Source: an uncultured Verrucomicrobia subdivision 3 bacterium (lineage in GTDB: Bacteria > Verrucomicrobiota > Verrucomicrobiia > Limisphaerales > DASXHY01). From it: a stretch of DNA of 36,173 nucleotides. This document shows, piece by piece, positions 15,400 to 21,721 of this stretch (within the stretch, counting starts at the first letter, position 1; each line of letters opens with the position of its first letter). Where the stretch lies: the NCBI GenBank assembly GCA_937890005.1, contig CALBZA010000044.1, positions 1 to 36,173 of the forward strand, in the 5' to 3' direction. The notes under the pieces are model-generated. The model ran no database searches. It had not been told where the DNA came from and worked only from the letters and a program-made list of their open reading frames with translations. The position numbers were made by a program, and so were the translations under genes.

Positions 15400-16131
15400 T
15401 CAATTGTGTCTCTGCACCGACCCGGAACGGAACCGTCTCAACGCCAGGCCGACGACTCCGAGTCCCAGGATGGCAAACGAAGAAGGTTCCGGCACAGCAC
15501 CGGAGAACTTCATGTAAAGGACGTCGGATGGCGTGTGCAGCGGCGTCGCACCAGGACCATAATCGGAAGTATCGAACAACTGCAGCGCCACCACGTAATC
15601 CCCAGCGGTCGTCCCGGTGAAACGGCGGCCATGGATGTGTCCGAAGGGATCGCCCCCCGGATTTCCTGCGCCAAGCATTTCATCGCTCAATGCGATCAAC
15701 GGAGTTGAATCTCCAATGCCCAGAATGTAGGTGGGCGACACGGCGCCGGATTCCCAGAAGCCAAAGGTTCCTCCGTCTGGAGCGCTGAGCAATGTGATCT
15801 GAACATTCAGAAACGCACCTCCAAGGGCAGCGTAAGGCGATTGTTCAAATCCACTGTTGGCCAGCGATGTCATCGTCGGACCGCTGTTGAAGTAACCGGC
15901 ATACGTTCCGGACGTCGCGAAATTCATGGTCTGAACGTATCCGGAGTTCGTGGAATACAACGCGCCATTCACCCAAATGAGCGGCGCACCCGCATCCGGC
16001 GATTCAGCTCCCGCATCCAGGTGACCGTGTTGCGCCTGCGCCGCGGCACTCCAAAGCAAGGCCGCACTGGCGATGGACAGCAGTTTCAAGGGATGCAGAT
16101 TGTTCGTGTTGTTACGTTTCAGACTCTTCAT
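15400..16131 (-). CDS. PEP-CTERM protein of the GDPFGHIHGRRF family (paralog 1)
   Basis: The 243-residue protein has a signal peptide ending near AAAQA, so the exported form begins close to QHGHLDAG. A core follows with NGALYSTNSGYVQ, GGTFGFWE and GDPFGHIHGRRFTG, then VVALQLFDTS and HTPSDVLYMKFSG. The C-terminus is a PEP-CTERM sorting tail: VPEPSS, a hydrophobic segment, then RRFR. Exosortase would process it; none is in the window. ATG 16131 is chosen because AGGA precedes it at good distance, rather than ATG 16149. The His-rich elements suggest metal binding, but this is inference. Two paralogs lie immediately upstream. Confidence 0.85.
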   Translation of the reverse strand: MKSLKRNNTNNLHPLKLLSIASAALLWSAAAQAQHGHLDAGAESPDAGAPLIWVNGALYSTNSGYVQTMNFATSGTYAGYFNSGPTMTSLANSGFEQSPYAALGGAFLNVQITLLSAPDGGTFGFWESGAVSPTYILGIGDSTPLIALSDEMLGAGNPGGDPFGHIHGRRFTGTTAGDYVVALQLFDTSDYGPGATPLHTPSDVLYMKFSGAVPEPSSFAILGLGVVGLALRRFRSGSVQRHN

Positions 16132-16181
16132 TGTTCCTATCAGGTTCATTGTGTTTCAGGTTGTTCAGGGTTGTTGGGAAA

Positions 16182-17075
16182 TCATTGGTCCGTCTGGCGA
16201 AGACGGTAGAAGCGGGCCGGGCCCGCGGCGTTGGTATCAATGATCGTGTGAATGTCGCTGTGATTGCCGCCTATGATCTCAGCGAGCATGGTCCAGTTGG
16301 TGGAGCTGAGATTTGTGCTGTACTCGACGTGATAATCGCGGAAGAACTGGGCACCGAAACGGAAGGCGACGGTGTCGTTCGTTCTCACGAAGTCGCTGAT
16401 GAAAATTCCCGCCTGGAAATAGAAATAATTCGTCGGGCCAGGATTGTGAACGGGCGTGCCGTCGGCGTGACTGGACGAAATGTCGAGCATTTGGAAACCC
16501 ACGGTGTAAAGCCCGGGTTTCGTCGCCGTAAAACGACGTCCGTGGATGTGTCCGAAAGGATCCGGTTCCGGAAACGTGATTCCTTCGCTGACATTGAAGT
16601 AATGACCCGTGTTCGTTGTGCCGGCGGGAATTGTGAAAACCTTCTGCGTGTGCGACGCCTCTTCATTTTCCTGCCAGAGGCTGAACTCGCCTCCAGGTGG
16701 TCCCGCCACGGAAACCACCCGGGCCACGATGAACGCGCCCAGCGCCGCTGCATTGGGCGCCGGTCCGCCCGTCCAGAGCGTGGCCGGCAATGCCGCGAAG
16801 GTGACGTCTGAATGATACAGTCCGGGATACAACACAGGATCATCGTCCGGCATGAAGAAACAGGCCGGCGCAATCCCGTCGTAGGAGTTCACATCATACG
16901 ACGCGGCATTCACCAACGTGACGTTGGTCTTGCCGGGCTCGTATGAAGTCGTGAGACCGGCCACGAGATGAATGTGTTGTGCGGACGCGTTAAAGCTGCC
17001 CCCGGCAAGACCGAGGGCAGCTACTCCGATGATTGAGGCGAGTGCTTGTCTCACGTGCGAAAACGCCATCGTCAC
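16182..17075 (-). CDS. Secreted protein of the GDPFGHIHGRRF family (paralog 2)
   Basis: The 297-residue protein has a signal peptide ending near FNASA, giving an exported form starting close to QHIHLVAG. The shared core follows: VNAASYDVNSYDG, PPGGEFSLWQENEE, then DPFGHIHGRRFTATKPGLYTV with FQMLDIS. In place of PEP-CTERM it ends in a tail module (YHVEYSTNLSSTNW ... ARFYRLRQ) common in secreted Verrucomicrobiota proteins. The GTG start at 17075 overlaps the TGA of paralog 3 (GTGA); an in-frame ATG lies two codons later. It is thus translationally coupled to the gene before it. The role is unknown; a metal-binding or copper-enzyme-associated function is inferred from context. Confidence 0.85.
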   Translation of the reverse strand: MTMAFSHVRQALASIIGVAALGLAGGSFNASAQHIHLVAGLTTSYEPGKTNVTLVNAASYDVNSYDGIAPACFFMPDDDPVLYPGLYHSDVTFAALPATLWTGGPAPNAAALGAFIVARVVSVAGPPGGEFSLWQENEEASHTQKVFTIPAGTTNTGHYFNVSEGITFPEPDPFGHIHGRRFTATKPGLYTVGFQMLDISSSHADGTPVHNPGPTNYFYFQAGIFISDFVRTNDTVAFRFGAQFFRDYHVEYSTNLSSTNWTMLAEIIGGNHSDIHTIIDTNAAGPARFYRLRQTDQ

Positions 17076-17932
17076 GGAAGCTCTCCGCGCAAGCGGAAGA
17101 AGACCGAAGGTACGGCGGGATCAACTGCGAACAGATTGGTGGTCAGCGCCGGAGCGTTGGTGAACGGTCCTGCGACCGGTTCCCAGGTCATCAGGTTCGT
17201 GCTCACCTCCACAAACATGTTGGTCAGCAAACCCTGCTTGTAAACCAGCTGGGCCGTGTTGTTGTTGAGTGAGAATCGCGTGATCCCGATGTCCACAGCC
17301 GTGGAGAATTTGATCGTCAACGGATCGGACGGGGCATGGATCGGTGCGCCGACCGTCGTCGGATGATTCTCCGAAGTGTCATACAACTGGAACGTCACAG
17401 TGTATTCACCGGCCTTGTCCACCGAGAAGCGGCGTCCGCGGATCGCTCCGAATGGATCGCCATCAGGCCGTCCCGCTCCCTGTTCGCAGTTGCTGAGAAT
17501 GATCCTGTTCTTTCCTGCCGGATAAGGTCCTCCAACAGGAAATGAATAGGTCGGCCTTCCATTCCCCTGCTCCCAGAAATAGAACGTGCCGCCGGGAGGT
17601 CCGGAAACGGATACCACTTCGCACGCGATGTAGGATCCGAACGCGGCACTCGCAGTCGAGTTCGTCTTCACCGACAGCGCGATGAAGTGCAGGTTTGTGG
17701 AGCTGTAGTAATTGTTCGTGCCGTAGCGGTTCTGGACGCGCTGATACATCAGCGGCTGAACGAAACCGGAGCTTTCGTCATAAAGCTCGCCATTGGCGAA
17801 CTTCAGCTTGGCCCCGGCGTTGGTGCTCACCGCGCCGCATTGAATGGGCAGCAACTGAGCGTGCGTCTGGCAAACGCCGGCTCCGATGCACAGGGCGGCG
17901 AGCAGGCCGTGGGAATTGAAGTGGGTTTTCAT
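17072..17932 (-). CDS. Secreted protein of the GDPFGHIHGRRF family (paralog 3)
   Basis: The 286-residue protein starts at ATG 17932, where the signal peptide begins (MKTHFNSHGLLAALCIGAG, ending near THAQ). The open frame goes on to 17998, but that part is not signal-like. Its core has KFANGELYDESSGFVQ, PPGGTFYFWEQG, then DGDPFGAIRGRRFSVDKAGEYTV and FQLYDTS with HAPSDPLTIKFS. The central His-x-His is therefore Ala-Ile-Arg here, and the N-terminal His pair is missing, so metal binding may be lost. The tail is the same STNL-type module (VEVSTNLMTWE ... FFRLRGELP) as paralog 2. It is the first of the three to be translated. Confidence 0.83.
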   Translation of the reverse strand: MKTHFNSHGLLAALCIGAGVCQTHAQLLPIQCGAVSTNAGAKLKFANGELYDESSGFVQPLMYQRVQNRYGTNNYYSSTNLHFIALSVKTNSTASAAFGSYIACEVVSVSGPPGGTFYFWEQGNGRPTYSFPVGGPYPAGKNRIILSNCEQGAGRPDGDPFGAIRGRRFSVDKAGEYTVTFQLYDTSENHPTTVGAPIHAPSDPLTIKFSTAVDIGITRFSLNNNTAQLVYKQGLLTNMFVEVSTNLMTWEPVAGPFTNAPALTTNLFAVDPAVPSVFFRLRGELP

Positions 17933-18001
17933 GGGTTTGTTGTCATTTCTGTTTGATAGGGTTCGCAGACTGGATTGGCGCATGGGAATAAGTGTCAAAG
18001 T

Positions 18002-18694
18002 TTAAGGGTGTCCGACCGGCATGATGAACCGGCTTCCGGAATTTGTTAGGAGCGGCGGCACGTGTGCCCACTTGAGCGTGCTCACATGACCGTCGAGATA
18101 GAGATAGTTCGCAGAGAGATGATGGCGCGTGGCGTCCACCTGGCCGATAAAGCCTTTGGGTGAATAGGCACCCGCCGGATTGGAAGGTTCGGGCGAGTTT
18201 CGGTAATCGGCAAAATGGAAGTGATCCTGCCCGATGATCTCCTCCACCAGCTCACTCATCCACATGGTTTCCGAATGACTCGGGACCGAGTTCCGCTTCG
18301 AAAAGTTCAGCGTCGGAGCGCCGGCCGGCCGTGGTGTGAGAAGGTCATTCACCGCGTATGTGTAGATTCGGGTCTTTTCAGTCGGGCACTTGTAGATCGC
18401 GGTGCCGTTGTAAGCCGCCAGAGAGGAAAGCCAGGACGGCAGATTGTGCTGATCCCCGGGCAGACGTTCGTTGTTGTCGCTGGCATACATCTCAGTGGCC
18501 AAACCCATCTGTTTAAGCTGACTCACACATTTGATCGATTGGGCGCGGGCCTTTGCCCTGGAGAGTGCCGGCAGCAGGAGAGCGGCTAGCACTGCGATGA
18601 TGGCGATGACTACCAACAGCTCGATCAAGGTGAATCCCCTGGTGAATCGTTCTTTCAAGTCTCTGACTGCGTTTGCCTTTGAACCGGGCTCCAT
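18002..18694 (-). CDS. Prepilin-like protein with N-terminal cleavage/methylation motif
   Basis: The 230-residue protein has a 20-residue basic leader ending in Gly, followed by FTLIELLVVIAIIAVLAALLLPALSRAKARAQ. This is the classic type IV pilin/pseudopilin signal processed by prepilin peptidase, with the cleavage Gly and Glu at +5. The C-terminal domain contains RHHLSANYLYLDGHV, the H-x9-DG pattern typical of the large pseudopilin-like families of Verrucomicrobiota and Planctomycetota. These families are abundant and mostly uncharacterised. The start codon lies in the loop of a strong hairpin (18681-18709). An in-frame TTG just before KERFTRG is an alternative start. It lies between the copper radical oxidase and the three paralogs. 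Confidence 0.88.
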   Translation of the reverse strand: MEPGSKANAVRDLKERFTRGFTLIELLVVIAIIAVLAALLLPALSRAKARAQSIKCVSQLKQMGLATEMYASDNNERLPGDQHNLPSWLSSLAAYNGTAIYKCPTEKTRIYTYAVNDLLTPRPAGAPTLNFSKRNSVPSHSETMWMSELVEEIIGQDHFHFADYRNSPEPSNPAGAYSPKGFIGQVDATRHHLSANYLYLDGHVSTLKWAHVPPLLTNSGSRFIMPVGHP

Positions 18695-18718
18695 TGAAGA
18701 GCCCGGTTCACACGGGCT
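18681..18718 (-). promoter_or_regulatory. Competing hairpins over the prepilin-like gene start
   Basis: GAACCGGGCTC (18681-18691) and GAGCCCGGTTC (18699-18709) form a perfect 11-base stem. Its seven-base loop holds the ATG at 18694. A second, weaker stem pairs AGCCCG (18700-18705) with CGGGCT (18713-18718). Both use the middle arm, so only one can form. This is the layout of an attenuator or translational switch, but no T-run follows, so it might instead be a repeat or messenger-processing site. Confidence 0.5.
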
Positions 18719-18727
18719 TTGTTCAGG

Positions 18728-21277
18728 TTACATGGCTGCTCTCGACGCGACCTGCGTTCCGAGGACAACCTTCTTTGCGTGGCAGGGAGTGCCGGTGTCT
18801 TTCACCACGAACAGCATGTAGTAGCCGCCGACTGCGGTTCCCGGCAGCACCGGCGCTGTGACGCGCAGCACGTTTCCACCGACCTTCGAGAACGGCAGTT
18901 TGACGTAGCGGCGGTCGGTGCAGAGGCTGTGCGACATCGAACCGGTGCGGACGATGCAAACCGAGCTGATGCTGTCCGCGTCATCCACAGTGAGGTTGAA
19001 ATCGACACCGTAATCGATCTGCGCCGGATAGCTGGTGATCACCGGGCGAACCGCTTCGTTCGTGTTCGCGTCGAACAGATACGGCGGAGTGAAGAACTGG
19101 GCGCAGGGAACACCGAGATCGGGATCGCCAGCCGGAGCGAACGGATTGCCGGCGGGAACGAGGCCGTTACGGTTCTGGCCACCCATGAAAATCCGGCCGT
19201 CGGGCCAGAGGTGAATGATGCCGTGTTCGTCGCGCGGCACCTGGCTCTTGTCCATCGTCGAGAACAGGCCTGTTGCCGGATCAAGAATCTGAACGTGCAT
19301 GCTCCAGGCTTCCATGCCCGACTGGCCCGTGCCGTTGCCGCCGATGATGCAGATCTTTCCATCCGGCATCGGTGTCGCGTAGTTCTGGCGAGCCCGAACG
19401 CGGAGCGAACCTTCAGTTGTGGTCCACTTCGGCATTTCGACGGGCGGTTCACCCGGCATGCGCACCTTGCTCAACGGCGCCATTTCGAGATACATCGCGC
19501 TCGCTGTCACAGTGCCGGAGGAATTACGTCCGCCCATGTGGTAGAGCCGATGCGAAACAACGTTGCCTTCGGTGTCGATCTCCATCAGGTCCGCATTGGC
19601 CGAGAACGGAGCGAAGGTGTTCGTGGCGGTATCGACATACTTCAGCCACTTGCCTTCACGCACGCTCGGGACTTCGCGGTCGGGATCAGCCAGCGCTCCC
19701 TGCACATCGACCAGGTAGGTGTGGCGCGCAGCGGTTTCGGATGAGGAACTGCCGTTCTCACCACCGTTGGCCGCTTCTGCCGCGTTCTCAAACAGCAGGC
19801 CGGAGTTCACCAGAACCTTCCAGTCGTTCTCGCCCGGACCGGTCTGAACCACGCATCCGTTCGGATACCAAGCAGGATGCAGCAGACGCGCATTTTCCAG
19901 CGCAACGCAGCGATCCAGTGTGCCGTCATAAACTTCCGGAACCGGCTGGGTGATCTGCGTGGAGGGCGTTCCGGCGCTTGAGGACAATTGTCCCGAGAGC
20001 TGCCAGCTCGACGGCATCTGATTCGACCACGTGCTGTTGCTGAAGAAGTTGTTCAGCCATGTGGTGGTGGATGAAGGTGTGCCACCGGTAGGTGTCGCGC
20101 GTTCATCACGATCCCATCCTGCGAAGATGTAAGCCTTGTTTCCAGGCAACGCGACGGCGGTGGGATACCACCGCGCATACCGCATGTCGCTCTGAAGCGG
20201 GGTGGGATGCGTCACCGTTCCGTTCGTCGGATTCATCAGGCGGATCGACAGGTAATTCGTCGAGTAGTCCAAACCGGGATAGGAGGACAGCGCGTGAGGA
20301 TTACAGTCGTTGCTGATGGAATTGCCGATCGGGAAGTAGATGAACCGCTCGGGAATACCGAGGTCCTTCTGCTCCTGGAAGAACTTCTCCGAATATGGAT
20401 CGTTCGGATCGGCATTGTACTGCGCGCGCATGCAGGAGATCGGACGTTCCAGCCAGCTTTCCGTGTCCGGGTTGAACACCTGGATGCGGTAGTTGCCGTT
20501 CTGGCTGTTCATGTCGTGACCGCCAGGGAAGATCGGGCGGCCATCCTCCAGCGTCGCAAAGCCGGGGCAATACATGTCGTAGTAAAGACCGCGCGACACG
20601 CCCATGTTCTTGGTCGCGCCGAAGTTCAACTCTGCGTCGTGGTTCTGAAGCGCAGCAGGTGCATACTTCGGATCTTCGGTGTCATACTTGTAAGCATCCG
20701 GATGCCCCCAATCATAAAGCTGGCAGAGATCCAGATATTGATCGACGCGGATGCGTTGTGGCACCGACTGGCTGACGTCGTGAACGATGTTGTAGCCGCC
20801 GTAGCACAGCTGGTTGAAGGAACGGCGCAGCGCGGAGTTGAACTGATTGCCCGGATTCGAAAGCGCGGTCTGACCGGCAAGAGCCCCAGGACCCGGATTG
20901 GGATTCGCAATCATGAAGTTGATGATGTCCGGGTTCGCCATTTCGTCGGCCGTGTATGCCGAGTGGCGATGGAACATCAGCATCTTTGGAGTATCGTCAT
21001 TCGTCCTCCAAACCATCGTGTTATGCACGGACATGGCATGCGTCGGGAGGAGCGGCCCCACCCGGCCATGCAACACCGGATTCGTGTTCGTATGTGACTG
21101 CCAGGTCACGTTTCCGGTCGGAATGACACTCAGGTCATCGTCCGGAAATGGCATATTAGGATTCGTGTTGTAGGGAGCATCCGCAGCGATCAGGCGCGTG
21201 GCACCTGCCAGGGCGCAGAACACGGATGCTCGCTGGAAGAGGAGTCGTTTGAGCTGAAGGGTTGAGTTCGGTTTCAT
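18728..21277 (-). CDS. Galactose/glyoxal oxidase-like copper radical oxidase
   Basis: The 849-residue secreted protein (signal peptide ending near LIAA) has kelch-type propeller repeats and a C-terminal DUF1929-type domain. Aligned by eye to galactose oxidase: Cys237 (YCPGF) matches the cross-linked Cys228, Tyr371 (RWYPTAV) matches Tyr272, and His783 (MSHSLCTDRR) matches His581. In the segment equivalent to Tyr495-His496 the sequence is DEHGIIHLWPDGR, so His685 is kept but the axial Tyr appears to be Glu684. The cofactor could thus form but with altered copper geometry. ATG 21277 is chosen for the signal peptide; the frame is open to 21340. It is the first gene of a minus-strand run. Substrate is unknown. 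Confidence 0.87.
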   Translation of the reverse strand: MKPNSTLQLKRLLFQRASVFCALAGATRLIAADAPYNTNPNMPFPDDDLSVIPTGNVTWQSHTNTNPVLHGRVGPLLPTHAMSVHNTMVWRTNDDTPKMLMFHRHSAYTADEMANPDIINFMIANPNPGPGALAGQTALSNPGNQFNSALRRSFNQLCYGGYNIVHDVSQSVPQRIRVDQYLDLCQLYDWGHPDAYKYDTEDPKYAPAALQNHDAELNFGATKNMGVSRGLYYDMYCPGFATLEDGRPIFPGGHDMNSQNGNYRIQVFNPDTESWLERPISCMRAQYNADPNDPYSEKFFQEQKDLGIPERFIYFPIGNSISNDCNPHALSSYPGLDYSTNYLSIRLMNPTNGTVTHPTPLQSDMRYARWYPTAVALPGNKAYIFAGWDRDERATPTGGTPSSTTTWLNNFFSNSTWSNQMPSSWQLSGQLSSSAGTPSTQITQPVPEVYDGTLDRCVALENARLLHPAWYPNGCVVQTGPGENDWKVLVNSGLLFENAAEAANGGENGSSSSETAARHTYLVDVQGALADPDREVPSVREGKWLKYVDTATNTFAPFSANADLMEIDTEGNVVSHRLYHMGGRNSSGTVTASAMYLEMAPLSKVRMPGEPPVEMPKWTTTEGSLRVRARQNYATPMPDGKICIIGGNGTGQSGMEAWSMHVQILDPATGLFSTMDKSQVPRDEHGIIHLWPDGRIFMGGQNRNGLVPAGNPFAPAGDPDLGVPCAQFFTPPYLFDANTNEAVRPVITSYPAQIDYGVDFNLTVDDADSISSVCIVRTGSMSHSLCTDRRYVKLPFSKVGGNVLRVTAPVLPGTAVGGYYMLFVVKDTGTPCHAKKVVLGTQVASRAAM

Positions 21278-21721
21278 TCGGATTTGACAATGGTTAGCGG
21301 GCGTCTTGAAAAGGTGTTCACAGTGCCACGCTCCAAGCACCGGATATGCCTCGGCACCTCAACAGGATGCCAACGCTGCACGAATTCTGTGCGCGCTCTT
21401 CATGAACGCTTTTCGTTTACGCGGTTTCATCGCTGAAGAATGAGCGCGCGATGAAGATGCCGCGCTGACAAGAAATGTGATCCTAAAGCCCCCTGAGAGG
21501 AATTTTCAGAAAGACTGGAAGGAAAACGACTTCCGAAGCGGGAGATGAAATCGTTTCTCTTTGTCGCAGTTTGATCAGCACCTGCTCTTTTTTGTTCAGG
21601 CACCAACAAAATTGCACAATCCTGAACAGCACACGCTTGGAAAGAAGCTCATGTACAAAGGTTTGGAAACCGCGCCTTCATCGCGCAGAAGTTAACCTCG
21701 TTGTTCGCCACGTCGAAACGT
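21278..21721. other. Intergenic region between polA and the copper radical oxidase
   Basis: No gene is supported in these 444 bases. They should contain the promoter for the minus-strand oxidase run, and the end of the polA transcript. I see no clear promoter boxes or T-tailed hairpin. Confidence 0.5.

Noticed and set aside
18719..21097. Long plus-strand ORFs opposite the copper radical oxidase
   Set aside because: They are Arg/His-rich antisense shadows of a GC-rich gene with clear family motifs on the minus strand.
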